A DNA stretch of 64,000 nt from Tumebacillus algifaecis (GCF_002243515.1 NZ_CP022657.1:2843001-2907000), one strand, 5' to 3'; shown: positions 46,707 to 56,534, numbered from the stretch's first letter. Program-made: numbers and translations. Notes: generated from the sequence alone by a model not told the origin.

Positions 46707-47147
46707 CTATTGCACGACGATGTCGGAGATGTAGATGTTTGTGACTTTACCCTCGATCATCACTTTGTTCATTTCGTTAATGAGGCGGACTTTCAAAAGC
46801 TGATAGCCCTCTGGCTTCTCAATGTCGGCCTGTGTTGTCGTATGCAAGACGGTGTTGATAATATCTTTGATCTGCGCTTTGCGCTCTTCTAACTCACGCA
46901 TCGCATCCACGCTTTCACCTTGCACGGAAAATGTAGCCTGTATCAGCGCGCTTCCAGCCAAGTTTGTAGTCATCTTCCCAAATTCAAACTGGCTTAGTTT
47001 TAATTCTTTCGCAGTCGGTACTTTTTCTTCCTGCTGACCTGATGCCGGAACGATCACCGTTTTGAAAACGACGACCCCGACGATTCCAAGCAATGCCACG
47101 GCAATGACCACAATAAGTACGATATTGAGCATCTTATTACGAAACAT
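46707..47147 (-). CDS. fliL: Flagellar basal body-associated protein FliL
   Basis: FliL is a single-span membrane protein near the stator that supports torque. The 146-residue protein has one membrane helix (about 8-30) and an extracellular domain with FGKMTTNLAGSALIQATFSV and ENG-type C-terminal TNIYISDIVVQ. Its ATG lies 11 bases inside the 3' end of flbD. Confidence 0.95.
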   Translation of the reverse strand: MFRNKMLNIVLIVVIAVALLGIVGVVVFKTVIVPASGQQEEKVPTAKELKLSQFEFGKMTTNLAGSALIQATFSVQGESVDAMRELEERKAQIKDIINTVLHTTTQADIEKPEGYQLLKVRLINEMNKVMIEGKVTNIYISDIVVQ

Positions 47148-47367
47148 CGGTTCCCTCCGCGTTCAATTGCCGGGCTTGTACAGAGACAAGCCCGACTTTT
47201 CGGTAGAATGATTCGATCATGTCAAGCACTTCTGAGACAGTTTCAGTCACGATGAACTTTTTTCCGGTGATCAGCGTGATCACCGTATCCGGTGTAGCTT
47301 CCACCGTTTCAACCAGCGTTGCATTGAGAAAGACTGTGGAACGGTTAAACCTCGTCACTCGGATCAT
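47137..47367 (-). CDS. flbD: Flagellar FlbD/SwrD family protein
   Basis: A 76-residue protein starting MIRVTRFNRSTVFLNA, with IETVEATPDT-like VETVEATPDTVITLITGKKF; this is the FlbD (SwrD) family. In Bacillus SwrD supports motor power during swarming. It lies between flgE and fliL as in Bacillus. Confidence 0.92.
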   Translation of the reverse strand: MIRVTRFNRSTVFLNATLVETVEATPDTVITLITGKKFIVTETVSEVLDMIESFYRKVGLVSVQARQLNAEGTDVS

Positions 47368-47388
47368 AAGCTCACCTCACCCCTCTAA

Positions 47389-48195
47389 TTAACGCTTGAG
47401 ATTGACAATTTCCTGCAGGATTTCGTCTGCCGTCGTGATCGTTCGAGAGTTGGCTTGGAAGCCGCGTTGTGCCACGATCATTTCCGTAAATTCGTTCGTG
47501 AGGTCTACGTTGGACATTTCAAGGGAACCTACCAGCAAAACCCCTGTGCCCGTTGCGGTGTCGCCAGGCGATGCGATAATTGCTTCACCGGAGTTCGGAG
47601 AGCTTCTAAACATGGACCCCCCTACTTTTTCGAGACCTGCCGGGTTGGCAAACTTCGCCAGTCCGATCGGACCGAATGTGGTCGTCCCACCTTCACCATC
47701 AACGACAGTCAAGATGCCTTTCGAGTCGAACGAGAAGGATTTGACAGCCGACATATCATCAAGAACGATCGGGGCACCGGCGCTGTCCACCACTTTCCAG
47801 CCATCTGCCGTCACCAGGTTACCTGTTTCGTCAAAATAGAAATTACCGGAACGGGTGTAGAACACCTCATCATTTTCGTTAACCACGGTGAAGAATCCTT
47901 CGCCTTGGATCGCAAAGTCCAGCGGACGGTTCGTAACTTGAGGTGCCCCGTTGTTCATGATCGTATCGATGGCAGAGATCGTCGATCCCAAACCGATTTG
48001 CTGCGGGTTGGTACCACCAAACGGATCGACCGGTGCGCCTGCCCCTTGCAGGGTTTGGCTCATGATATCCTTAAACATCACGCGGCCCGCTTTAAATCCA
48101 ACGGTGTTAACGTTGGCAACGTTATTACCAATAACGTCAAGTTTGATCTGAAAGCCTCTCATCCCGGAAATACCGGAATACATGGAACGAAGCAT
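47389..48195 (-). CDS. flgE: Flagellar hook protein FlgE
   Basis: The 268-residue protein has the rod/hook N-terminal motif YSGISGMRGFQIKLDVIGNN followed by VANVNTVGFK, a core domain, and the C-terminal EMIVAQRGFQANSRTITTAD. It is close in length to Bacillus FlgE. FlgG (distal rod) is related, but the position after flgD fits the hook protein. AAAGGAGGGAAC precedes the ATG. Confidence 0.93.
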   Translation of the reverse strand: MLRSMYSGISGMRGFQIKLDVIGNNVANVNTVGFKAGRVMFKDIMSQTLQGAGAPVDPFGGTNPQQIGLGSTISAIDTIMNNGAPQVTNRPLDFAIQGEGFFTVVNENDEVFYTRSGNFYFDETGNLVTADGWKVVDSAGAPIVLDDMSAVKSFSFDSKGILTVVDGEGGTTTFGPIGLAKFANPAGLEKVGGSMFRSSPNSGEAIIASPGDTATGTGVLLVGSLEMSNVDLTNEFTEMIVAQRGFQANSRTITTADEILQEIVNLKR

Positions 48196-48269
48196 TGAAG
48201 TTCCCTCCTTTAGTTGTGAGCCGCATCAGTCGGTCAACGGCTTCTGGGCATCCACATGGTGGTCCTGCC

Positions 48270-48662
48270 CTACGCAAATACTGCGCTGTCAATTTTTGTG
48301 AAAACATGATCGTTCATATGTGCAGAATCGACAGCAGTGATCACTGTGCGGTTTTTCACCGAGATCACGAAGGCGGTGTCTTTATACACGACCAGTGATT
48401 CGCGCCCGCCTTTAGCTGCCACTTTGTCGATCGCATTTCCCAGTCGATTGAGATCATCCTGTGTCAAGGAGATGTTCCGCAGACGCAGACGCTCAAGTGC
48501 ATGTCCGGAAAATGTGACCCTTTGCTGCTTGGCGAGTACCTTGTTCAATTCTTCCTGAAAGGAAGTTCCCCCTGTATGACCCGGCCCTGTAGTTCGCGGG
48601 GCGATCTCTCGTTTCGGAGTGATCGGTAGCGACAAAGGCCGCAGGAGCCAATCTTGGCTCAC
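48270..48662 (-). CDS. TIGR02530 family flagellar operon protein
   Basis: A 130-residue protein of the family found between flgD and flgE in Firmicutes. It shows FQEELNKVLAKQQRVTFSGH, LERLRLRNISLTQDDLNRLG, the VYKDTAFVISVKNRTVITAV segment, and a short C-terminus. The function is not established; a hook-assembly helper is plausible by context. I prefer GTG 48662 because the purine-rich ribosome binding site lies just before it. GTG 48671 is the alternative. Confidence 0.9.
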   Translation of the reverse strand: MSQDWLLRPLSLPITPKREIAPRTTGPGHTGGTSFQEELNKVLAKQQRVTFSGHALERLRLRNISLTQDDLNRLGNAIDKVAAKGGRESLVVYKDTAFVISVKNRTVITAVDSAHMNDHVFTKIDSAVFA

Positions 48663-48685
48663 ATTCCCCACCCCCTGCTCGAAGG

Positions 48686-49096
48686 TTATTTCGCTTTCAC
48701 CGTCTCGATCGCGTTAAGATCAACCAGTTCCTGGCCTACTTGTACGGCGACGATGCCACCCACAGTTCGTACCGCTGTCACTTCCCCTGTGACAGTCTCC
48801 CCTTTGGCGTTGTAGTACGTGACAACGTTGCCGAGCAATTGCGCCCCAAGAGTCATTGCGCTCATTTGCGCGACTTGTTGATTGATAATGGCTACTTTGT
48901 TCATTTGCTCAAGCGAAGAGAATTGTGCCATCTGGGCAATAAACTCCCTGTCTTGCAAAGGCTGTGTTGGATCTTGGTTCGCTAGTTGTGTGACAAGTAT
49001 TTTCAAAAATGCATCCCGATCGAGTTCGCGTTTTGGGGCTGCTTCCGTGCGCGATTCATAACGATGCGAGTTGTCAATGAGGACAGTATTGGCCAT
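48686..49096 (-). CDS. flgD: Flagellar hook capping protein FlgD
   Basis: FlgD caps the growing hook. The 136-residue short form is usual in Gram-positives and shows DRDAFLKILVTQLANQDPTQ and FIAQMAQFSSLEQM, with a short C-terminal beta region instead of the extended domains of enterobacteria. ATG 49096 follows AAAGGAGTG; an in-frame GTG overlaps that site. Confidence 0.95.
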   Translation of the reverse strand: MANTVLIDNSHRYESRTEAAPKRELDRDAFLKILVTQLANQDPTQPLQDREFIAQMAQFSSLEQMNKVAIINQQVAQMSAMTLGAQLLGNVVTYYNAKGETVTGEVTAVRTVGGIVAVQVGQELVDLNAIETVKAK

Positions 49097-49110
49097 GATT
49101 CTCACTCCTT

Positions 49111-50487
49111 TTACGCTGTGACATCGATGCTCTCCCCGGTCAAATGCTCACCGTCCGGCAACGTCTCCCCATCTGGTAAATTAAACGTGTCCACCGGGAC
49201 TTGGCGAGACTGTTCGCCTTGCTGTTGCTCACGTGCCTGCTGACCCGAACCGCGTTGATCCGGCATACCAGAACCTAGGCCGGTGCTGTTCTGGGAGGAA
49301 GTTTGCACTTCAATGCGGTCGTACTGGATTCCTTGCGCCTGCAATTGAAGTTTCAATCCAGTAATCGCCGCGTCGAGCATGCCTTTCGAGGCGGATGAGT
49401 CCGCGATCAATTGTACCGATATCTGTTTGTTAATCGCTTGGATGCGAACTTCCACTTCTCCTAGACCTTGAGGTTCTAGAATAATACGGAATTCATGACG
49501 GCCTGGAGCTTCGATCAGCGTAGCACGCTTGATGATCGTCTCAGAAAACTCCGATCGAAATTGATCGGCACGCATCGTGACGACTGGCTCCAGCTGCAGG
49601 TTGCGCGACGGGAGTTGCAAATGCGATTGATTCGCTACGATCCCCGCGGCTGGCGAATCTGTTTGCTGCGTTTGCCCCTCTGAACCGGACTTCACGAGTT
49701 CAGCGGTTGCGCCGCTCGTTTCGGCTGTCAGATTGGCAGCCGCGACAACGCCCCCCGGTTTGATCGATTCGGAAGTGAACGCCGTACGATCTGTTGCTTG
49801 AAGCGCATGTGTCGAGATCGTCGCCTGCAATTTGCCAAAGAGACTGTTGGCCTTGAGCAGTAATGCAGAATCAGTCTGGGATTTACTGTCCGAAACAGTA
49901 TGACCTTCTTGATCCGAGTCCGCTTGTATCGACTTCATCAGCGATTGGAACAACGCGGTCGTTTGCGACTCCTGTACAAGCAACTGTGGCTGTGCGGAGA
50001 GCGCATGCACCATCTGGGTCAGAGCGGATCCGAACTCTGCAAGCAATTGCGAGTGCGATTTTAACGTTTCGATCGGATTTCCATTCGGCTGACTGTTGAG
50101 GACAGTCAAAAGCTCAGAAGAGGCTCCGAATTTCTGTAGCACTTGAGCCAATTCGGCGTTTGAAAGCGGTAGATCTTTCAACAAAAGTGCTACATTTCTT
50201 TCACCAGCTTGTCCAATCAAAGCAAGGCCTTGCCCTTCATCCATCGCTTGGAGTTCCGATTGTTGTAAGACGAGTTGCGGAGATAATCCTCCAGCCATTG
50301 CTGCCAAAGCGGTTAGCAATTGATCTTGATCAGGTGAACTCTTATCTGCTGTCTGCTTCGACAACCCCGCCGCTTGTAGGAGCATCCCGAATCCGCCACG
50401 TGCTTCTGACTTGCCTGATGCTGTGCCAGTTTTCCCTGTTGCCCCAGTAGATTGGGTCACTGCGGCGTTTCCAATTGCCAGTTTCAT
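49111..50487 (-). CDS. fliK: Flagellar hook-length control protein FliK
   Basis: FliK measures hook length and triggers the FlhB switch. The 458-residue protein has an Ala/Gln/Ser-rich, low-conservation N-terminal and middle part and the conserved Flg_hook C-terminal domain (HEFRIILEPQGLGEVEVRIQ). A Gln/Glu/Arg-rich tail follows. ATG 50487 lies 7 bases after AAGGAGGTG. Confidence 0.93.
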   Translation of the reverse strand: MKLAIGNAAVTQSTGATGKTGTASGKSEARGGFGMLLQAAGLSKQTADKSSPDQDQLLTALAAMAGGLSPQLVLQQSELQAMDEGQGLALIGQAGERNVALLLKDLPLSNAELAQVLQKFGASSELLTVLNSQPNGNPIETLKSHSQLLAEFGSALTQMVHALSAQPQLLVQESQTTALFQSLMKSIQADSDQEGHTVSDSKSQTDSALLLKANSLFGKLQATISTHALQATDRTAFTSESIKPGGVVAAANLTAETSGATAELVKSGSEGQTQQTDSPAAGIVANQSHLQLPSRNLQLEPVVTMRADQFRSEFSETIIKRATLIEAPGRHEFRIILEPQGLGEVEVRIQAINKQISVQLIADSSASKGMLDAAITGLKLQLQAQGIQYDRIEVQTSSQNSTGLGSGMPDQRGSGQQAREQQQGEQSRQVPVDTFNLPDGETLPDGEHLTGESIDVTA

Positions 50488-50508
50488 TTGTATCACCTCC
50501 TTTCGCAG

Positions 50509-51066
50509 TTAGCGGCTCATGATTTTAGCCGCAATCGCTGGTTCCATCTGTTCCAAAATCGCTGCCTGCGCGCTTGAGCTCATCTTGCTCAACAGTTGCT
50601 TGGCTTCGGTTACTGACAGTTGGCTTAGCACCAGTGCTGCTTTGGAAGGCTTCATATCAGCGTATACTTCCGCTTGCGCCAAAATTGGGTCTTTTTGAGT
50701 TTTGTCCGTCTTCGTTTCAAATTCGGCAAGTTTCGCTTTCAAACGCGCGATCTCGCCGTCTTTTTTCTTCAGGTCGGACTCGGTTTGCTGTTTTTCGCTC
50801 TCAAGCGCAGTCACCTTGTCTTGCAGCTCTTGGATTCGCTTTTGCTTTTCTGCATCGGCCGACGGTTGCCCAGTTACCGTCTCCTCTTCTTCTGGAAGGA
50901 AACTTGAAACAACCGGAATCTCTCGAGCAGCATTAGCAATCTTACCAGTTACATCAAATCCAAGAAATTGAAGAATGATCCCGGACAAAAGAGCGGTAAA
51001 CAGAAGCGGAAGGATAATGATGTAAAACAACCACTCCATTTTGCTGTAGCGATGTTCCGCTTCCAT
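50509..51066 (-). CDS. ylxF: YlxF/MotE-like membrane-anchored protein
   Basis: A 185-residue protein with an N-terminal membrane segment (about 11-33), a heptad-rich coiled coil (about 75-120) and a C-terminal MgtE_N-like helical domain (MKPSKAALVLSQLSVTEAKQ). It lies between fliJ and fliK, where Bacillus has ylxF. The family may act as a FliF/stator chaperone; the role here is inference. Confidence 0.88.
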   Translation of the reverse strand: MEAEHRYSKMEWLFYIIILPLLFTALLSGIILQFLGFDVTGKIANAAREIPVVSSFLPEEEETVTGQPSADAEKQKRIQELQDKVTALESEKQQTESDLKKKDGEIARLKAKLAEFETKTDKTQKDPILAQAEVYADMKPSKAALVLSQLSVTEAKQLLSKMSSSAQAAILEQMEPAIAAKIMSR

Positions 51067-51076
51067 GCTTCCCTCT

Positions 51077-51523
51077 TCACCTCCCTTTACGGCTTCTCAG
51101 TGCCGCAGCCGCTTCGTCCAGCGCTTCCTGCGCCTGCTTCTCCAGATGTGTTCGAACTTCCACACTGCGCTTTTCTTGCAGTTTCGACCATATCTGTTCA
51201 TCAAGGAAGCGACCTTTCAGCATTTCATGCTTGTCCTCGCATTCCACCTTTTGCATTGCGATCACTTCGGCTTGTTGCAACATCTGACGTTGCTGAGCAT
51301 TGAGATACACAATCCAAGAATGCAAATGCTGTGTAGAGATCCGCTCTTCGGTCGCCTGATGCAGTTCCGCTTTTGCCGCATCATGCTGATCAGCCAGTGT
51401 ATACAACTTGTTATACTCCGCATCGAGTTTCCGCTTCGACTCGGCATATTCCCAAGTCGCCTGCTGAGTAATGCGATTTTTCAATGTTGTGATCTTTTGC
51501 AAAGAAGCCAAGGAGATCGTCAT
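51077..51523 (-). CDS. fliJ: Flagellar export chaperone/stalk protein FliJ
   Basis: A 148-residue, almost entirely helical protein rich in Glu, Gln, Lys and Ala that would form a coiled coil, as FliJ does in the centre of the FliI ring. Sequence identity is weak in this family; the call rests on length, composition and position between fliI and ylxF. Its ATG overlaps the fliI stop by four bases (ATGA). Confidence 0.9.
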   Translation of the reverse strand: MTISLASLQKITTLKNRITQQATWEYAESKRKLDAEYNKLYTLADQHDAAKAELHQATEERISTQHLHSWIVYLNAQQRQMLQQAEVIAMQKVECEDKHEMLKGRFLDEQIWSKLQEKRSVEVRTHLEKQAQEALDEAAAALRSRKGR

Positions 51524-52845
51524 ACTTCGATCCCTCCGAACTCTTCGATGAGTGCTGCCCTAGCGCTGTCCAAATCGCTGTGCTCATGCACATCCTGTGC
51601 TGTGAAGCGCTGAATGGCAGGATGATGCAAAATCGCTTTGTCGATCTGCATGTTGTTACCGCGCTGATAGGCGCCGATGTTGATCAAGTCTTCCGAATCC
51701 TTATAGATCGAGCTCAACTTTTTGACGGTAGCAGCTGCGCGTTTATGCTCAGGCAGTACCAGATCGTTCATCACGCGAGAAACGCTCGCCAGCACATCGA
51801 TCGCTGGAAAGTGACCCCGATTGGCGATCTGACGGGAGAGGACGATATGACCGTCAAGAATGCCCCGTGCCGCATCGGCAATCGGTTCATTCATGTCATC
51901 ACCGTCAACTAACACCGTATAAAAAGCGGTGATCGTCCCCAATTCGCCGGTACCCGCTCGCTCTAAAAGCTTTGGGAGCATGGCGAATACTGACGGGGTA
52001 TAGCCACGCGTAGTCGGAGGCTCACCAACGGCGAGACCTACCTCGCGCTGAGCCATTGCAAATCGGGTAACCGAGTCCATCATCAGCACGACATCCTGCC
52101 CCTGATCGCGAAAATATTCGGCGATAGCAGTTGCGACAAGAGCGCCTTTGATTCGCACCAAGGGGGGCTGATCGGAGGTAGCCACGATCACGACGGAGCG
52201 GGCCAAACCTTCCGGTCCCAAGTCCTTCTCAATAAACTCGCGAACTTCGCGACCCCGCTCACCGATCAGTGCGATCACGTTGATATCGGCAGCCGTGTTG
52301 CGGGCGATCATCCCAAGCAGGGTACTCTTGCCAACGCCTGACCCAGCGAATAGTCCGACCCGTTGACCACGGCCCACGGTGAGCAAAGCGTCGATACAGC
52401 GAACGCCAACTGATAGCGTCTCGTCGATCCGCTTACGACTTAATGGATTGGGTGGTTGACGTGTAGCGGTGTAGGTCTGCGGGCTGTCTAACGGCCCTTT
52501 TCCATCGATCGGCTGACCAAGCCCGTCAAGTATGCGTCCAAGCAGATGCGGTCCGACAGGAATCTCAAGTGAACTGCCAGTCGCTAGAACGTCATGACCT
52601 GGACCGATCGAACCTAAATCGGAAAATGGCATTAAGAGCACGTTGTTTTCGCGAAAACCCACCACTTCTGCAAACATCGGCTCATTTCCCGGCGATTCGA
52701 TTTGGCACACATCGCCGATCGTCGCAGCTGGTCCCCTCGACTCGATCGTGAGACCTATGACTTTTGTCACCTTGCCATTAATTTTCATTGTCCGCGTACG
52801 GCTCAGCCGACTGAGATACTTTTCGAGATTCACATGCCCGCTCAT
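51520..52845 (-). CDS. fliI: Flagellar export ATPase FliI
   Basis: FliI energises flagellar export and is related to the F1 beta subunit. The 441-residue protein has AGSGVGKST at about 167-175, RGREVREFIE, LMMDSVTRFAMAQREVG and the GEPPTTRGYTPSVFAMLP loop. Its ATG overlaps the fliH stop (ATGA). Confidence 0.97.
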   Translation of the reverse strand: MSGHVNLEKYLSRLSRTRTMKINGKVTKVIGLTIESRGPAATIGDVCQIESPGNEPMFAEVVGFRENNVLLMPFSDLGSIGPGHDVLATGSSLEIPVGPHLLGRILDGLGQPIDGKGPLDSPQTYTATRQPPNPLSRKRIDETLSVGVRCIDALLTVGRGQRVGLFAGSGVGKSTLLGMIARNTAADINVIALIGERGREVREFIEKDLGPEGLARSVVIVATSDQPPLVRIKGALVATAIAEYFRDQGQDVVLMMDSVTRFAMAQREVGLAVGEPPTTRGYTPSVFAMLPKLLERAGTGELGTITAFYTVLVDGDDMNEPIADAARGILDGHIVLSRQIANRGHFPAIDVLASVSRVMNDLVLPEHKRAAATVKKLSSIYKDSEDLINIGAYQRGNNMQIDKAILHHPAIQRFTAQDVHEHSDLDSARAALIEEFGGIEV

Positions 52846-53612
52846 GGTTCAAGGCTCGCAGCGACTTCCTGCAACGCCTTTCTCACCTCTTCCAATTGGG
52901 TGTCAATCCTTGCATCGATGTTGCCAAAAGACGTGCAGACGACACAGCCTCCAGCCTCCACGCTATGATCTTTGATGATCAAAAGCTCAGCCTGTCCCGG
53001 CACATCTTTGCGAAGCCGCTCACGGTTCTGCTGGACAACCGCATGATCATCCGGATGGACTCGCACTTCAACTTTGCCGCTATCGTGCATCTCATCTAAC
53101 GCGGCCTGTACGACCTCGACAACAAATGAGCGGTCAACCGAGCTCTCGCGAATCATGATCTTCTTGGCCACTTCCAACGCCAAGTCAACAATCATCGGTT
53201 CCGCTTGCGCAAAGTAGCGGCGGCGTTCCTCCACTGCAGACTGGTATTGTTCATCCGCTGCCTGCAGCATTTCGACACACTCCGCTTGTGCTTGCTCCAT
53301 GCCAAGCGCTATACCTTCCTGACGGCCCTGTTCCTTCGCTGCTTCCACTTCCGCTTGCAACAGAGACTGCACACGCTCACGCTCACGTTCCAGCATTCCT
53401 GAAACCTCTTCCTCTGCATGTGCGACATGCTTGCGGGCAGTAGCTTGCGCGTCAGCCAATATGGCGTTTGCCTCCTGCTGAGCAGCAAGTATCGCCTGTT
53501 CGAACTCGGCTTGCCCCGGATTTTCTGATCGCGGGAACACGACCGGCTCGACTTGGATCTGATAGGCTTGCTGAGCGAGCGACGTCTGCTGTGCTTTGAG
53601 CAACTTAGACAA
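52842..53612 (-). CDS. fliH: Flagellar export stator protein FliH
   Basis: FliH links FliI to the C ring and inhibits its ATPase. The 256-residue protein has a long Glu/Ala/Gln helix (about 30-130) with a few heptad repeats and a C-terminal domain (VDLALEVAKKIM, VRVHPDDHAVVQ) related to V/F-ATPase peripheral stalks. It starts at TTG 53612, inside the end of fliG, with GGAGGAG upstream. Confidence 0.93.
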   Translation of the reverse strand: MSKLLKAQQTSLAQQAYQIQVEPVVFPRSENPGQAEFEQAILAAQQEANAILADAQATARKHVAHAEEEVSGMLERERERVQSLLQAEVEAAKEQGRQEGIALGMEQAQAECVEMLQAADEQYQSAVEERRRYFAQAEPMIVDLALEVAKKIMIRESSVDRSFVVEVVQAALDEMHDSGKVEVRVHPDDHAVVQQNRERLRKDVPGQAELLIIKDHSVEAGGCVVCTSFGNIDARIDTQLEEVRKALQEVAASLEP

Positions 53613-54618
53613 TGATATCGTCTCCTCCGCCGCGGGCGATCACGATCTCGCCACTCTCTTCCAGTCGGCGGATGATGCCCACAATCCGTTGTTGTGCTTC
53701 TTCGACATCGCGCAGACGCACAGGTCCCATGAACTCCATATCTTGTTTGAACGTTTCGACCATTCGCTTCGACATGTTGCGGAAAATAACTTCTTGCACC
53801 TCTTCGCTGGATACTTTGAGTGCCAGCGCCAGATCGTTCGTGTCCACATCGCGGATGACACGCTGGATCGAACGGTTGTCGATGGACACGATATCTTCGA
53901 AGACGAACATACGTTTTTTAATCTCCTCAGCCAGTTCTGGATCTTGCAGTTCCAGCGATTCGAGAATCGTTTTCTCCGTAGCACGATCAACACCGTTGAG
54001 CACTTGTACAATCGCGTCGATGCCGCCTCCGGTGGAGAAATCGTGCAGCGTCATTTGGGACAACTTATTCTCCAACACACGCTCAACTTGGTTGATCACT
54101 TCTGGCGAGGTGCGGTCCATAATCGCGATCCGGCGTGCGATGTCCGCTTGACGCTCTTGCGGCAAGGCGGAGAGAATCATCGCAGCCTGCTGGGCATCTA
54201 AGTAGGAGAGCACAAGTGCAATCGTTTGCGGATGCTCATTTTGGATAAAGTTTAAGATTTGATTTGGATCCGTTTTCCGGGCAAAGTCGAAGGGACGAAC
54301 TTGCAACGATGCGGTCAAACGGTTGATAATATCGATCGCCTTTTGCGAGCCGAGCGCCTTTTCTAGCACGTCTTTGGCGTACTCGATCCCGCCCTGTGAG
54401 ATGTACTCTTGCGCTTGCGCAATCGAGTGGAACTCATCAAGCACATCTTCTTTTTGTTCGTATTCAATTTTACGCACATTCGCGATCTCAAGAGTCAACT
54501 GTTCGATCTCATCTTCACGCAGATGCTTGAACACCTTCGATGCGATTTCCGGTCCAAGAGAGACAAGCAGAACGGCCGCCTTTTGACGCCCGGTAAGTTT
54601 TTGTTGCATGCGCGCCAC
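53605..54618 (-). CDS. fliG: Flagellar motor switch protein FliG
   Basis: FliG couples the FliF ring to the switch and faces the stator. The 337-residue protein has the N-terminal LTGRQKAAVLLVSLGPEIAS, the middle-domain ENEHPQT-type NEHPQTIALVLSYLD, and the C-terminal torque helix (DVDTNDLALALKVSSEE). I choose GTG 54618, which has AGGAGTGA 7 bases upstream; ATG 54609 is too far from that site. Confidence 0.97.
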   Translation of the reverse strand: MARMQQKLTGRQKAAVLLVSLGPEIASKVFKHLREDEIEQLTLEIANVRKIEYEQKEDVLDEFHSIAQAQEYISQGGIEYAKDVLEKALGSQKAIDIINRLTASLQVRPFDFARKTDPNQILNFIQNEHPQTIALVLSYLDAQQAAMILSALPQERQADIARRIAIMDRTSPEVINQVERVLENKLSQMTLHDFSTGGGIDAIVQVLNGVDRATEKTILESLELQDPELAEEIKKRMFVFEDIVSIDNRSIQRVIRDVDTNDLALALKVSSEEVQEVIFRNMSKRMVETFKQDMEFMGPVRLRDVEEAQQRIVGIIRRLEESGEIVIARGGGDDIIV

Positions 54619-54630
54619 TAGCAGTCACTC

Positions 54631-56154
54631 CTACTCTTCTACCAACCAAGTACGCAACAGGTTGACAAATTCTTCCGGTTTTTGGTTTGCAAGTTTTTCG
54701 AGTTGCTTTTTCATCTTTTGCGATTCCGATTCTTCCATCGCCACCGCAATCTCTTTCGCTGCCGGGACTTCGAGCACCGGTACGTCCGTTTGCTTACGTC
54801 GTCTGGTCAGCACATAAGCGCCGCCTCCAAGCAGTACGAGAGCTGCTGCCATCGCCCCTAAGAACCATGGCTCTTTATAGAAGTTTTGCGATTCGAACGG
54901 GTTGGCTGGAGCAACAAATTGTTGTGCGGTTACGGTGATCACATCATTTGCCGTGCCGTCATTTTTGTTACCGATCGCAGTGGAGACGAAGTTGGTGATC
55001 TCGTCTTTTTGGGCCTGAGTCAGGTCTTTATCGTTCAACAGGACCGATACGGTATATTGCTTCACGCGGTACATCGAAGTTTTTCCGTTTTCGGTGTAGG
55101 TGTTCCACTCATAGTTCGTCGTGTTATCTTTTTTCGAAGAGGACGATGTTCCTTGCTCAGCAGCTGGGTATTGTTGCTGGTTGTTGTTGTTTTGCTGTTG
55201 GCCAGCAGCACCGCCGCCTTGTGTACCTTCTGTCTGTTCAGTGTTTTCTCGTTGGGAGATCACACCACCCGTCGTGGAACCATCGATCGGCGGTGTCAGC
55301 TTTTTGTCTGTCCAATTGCGTTGGTCGAAATCAACATCTGCATGAACAACGACAGCAACATTGTTGAGACCGACAATCCGCTCAAGTGCGTTACGAATCT
55401 TTTTAGTAGTTTCTTGTTCAACTTGAATTTGGATCTGCTGTTGCTTGGTCAGCTGCGAGTTCGTTCCGCCCACAGTCAGCGCCTCACCAGCATCATCGAC
55501 AAGACGTGTGCCGTTTTGATCGACGATGGCTACATTTTGCGGAAGCAGACCTTGTACCGAATGCGAGACCAATTGTTGAATCCCGCCAATTTGATCGGTG
55601 TTCAATTGTACTCCGGGTGCCAGCGACAACATGACAGAAGCCTTTGCATCCTGCTGTGCTTGGGAAACGAAGAACTTCTCTTGCGCTTGAACAACGCTGA
55701 CCTTTGCCTCCTGTACTCCCTTGATCGTCCGAATCGCATTGGCGATATTTCCTTCAATCGCCTGCTGGTAGCGGACATTGAACTCCTTTTCGGTCATGCC
55801 AAGATCGGTCTTGTCAAAAACGGAGTAACCTAGCGTCCCAGTGGATGGGAGACCTTCCATAGCGAGCTTCATCGTCGCTTCATGCTGGTACTGTTCAGGC
55901 ACAGAGATCGAATCGGAACCGACTTTGATCGGGATGTTCAATTCCTCGAGTTTTTGCGACAATTCACCCAAACTCGCAGGCGATTGATTCGCGAAAACCA
56001 CTACATAATTCGGGCGAAAAGCGAACCAAGAGAGAAGGGAGACTGTGAGTACAAAGAAGACGCCAACAAGGATCAAGTTCCGGCGCTGTCTTTTCTCAAG
56101 CTGCTTCCAATATCCTGTAAGTTTTTCGAATAATTGCTTAAGCTGCTGGTTCAC
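54631..56154 (-). CDS. fliF: Flagellar MS-ring protein FliF
   Basis: FliF forms the MS ring in the membrane. The 507-residue protein has an N-terminal membrane segment (about 25-46), two ring-building motifs (FFVSQAQQDAKASVML and NNVAVVVHADVDFDQR), a Gln/Asn/Gly-rich periplasmic-type loop (about 310-350) and a C-terminal membrane segment (about 433-455). A cytoplasmic tail follows for FliG. It starts at GTG 56154 with GAGGTGAAATT upstream. Confidence 0.96.
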   Translation of the reverse strand: MNQQLKQLFEKLTGYWKQLEKRQRRNLILVGVFFVLTVSLLSWFAFRPNYVVVFANQSPASLGELSQKLEELNIPIKVGSDSISVPEQYQHEATMKLAMEGLPSTGTLGYSVFDKTDLGMTEKEFNVRYQQAIEGNIANAIRTIKGVQEAKVSVVQAQEKFFVSQAQQDAKASVMLSLAPGVQLNTDQIGGIQQLVSHSVQGLLPQNVAIVDQNGTRLVDDAGEALTVGGTNSQLTKQQQIQIQVEQETTKKIRNALERIVGLNNVAVVVHADVDFDQRNWTDKKLTPPIDGSTTGGVISQRENTEQTEGTQGGGAAGQQQNNNNQQQYPAAEQGTSSSSKKDNTTNYEWNTYTENGKTSMYRVKQYTVSVLLNDKDLTQAQKDEITNFVSTAIGNKNDGTANDVITVTAQQFVAPANPFESQNFYKEPWFLGAMAAALVLLGGGAYVLTRRRKQTDVPVLEVPAAKEIAVAMEESESQKMKKQLEKLANQKPEEFVNLLRTWLVEE

Positions 56155-56207
56155 AATTTCACCTCGTCGTCACTTCTTACTCCCCCACACGTGCTTCACG
56201 CAATCCC

Positions 56208-56516
56208 TTAAACTTGCATGCGCATGACCTCTTGGTATGCCTCCATCGCTTTGTTTCGTATTTGAACCATCAATTGAAAGGAAATTGACGCTTTTTCCGC
56301 AGCGATCATCACAGTATGCAAATCGGGAGCTTGACCGCTTGCCAGCGCTTCAGTCAACACATCCGCATGATTCTGTTGATTGTTCACGCTTTCAATCGCT
56401 TGACTCAACACTTCGGAAAAGGACGGGCCTCCAACAGACTTGACATCCGGCGCTTGCAGCGCCTTCACCCCATCAAGAGCTGTCGGTTGCATCAGTTTAT
56501 TTACTCCCTGGATCAT
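56208..56516 (-). CDS. fliE: Flagellar hook-basal body protein FliE
   Basis: FliE connects the MS ring to the rod. The 102-residue protein has the C-terminal family block DLHTVMIAAEKASISFQLMV followed by RNKAMEAYQEVMRMQV. GGAGG lies 10 bases before the ATG. It lies between flgC and fliF. Confidence 0.95.
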   Translation of the reverse strand: MIQGVNKLMQPTALDGVKALQAPDVKSVGGPSFSEVLSQAIESVNNQQNHADVLTEALASGQAPDLHTVMIAAEKASISFQLMVQIRNKAMEAYQEVMRMQV

Positions 56517-56534
56517 CGATCACGCGCCTCCTTC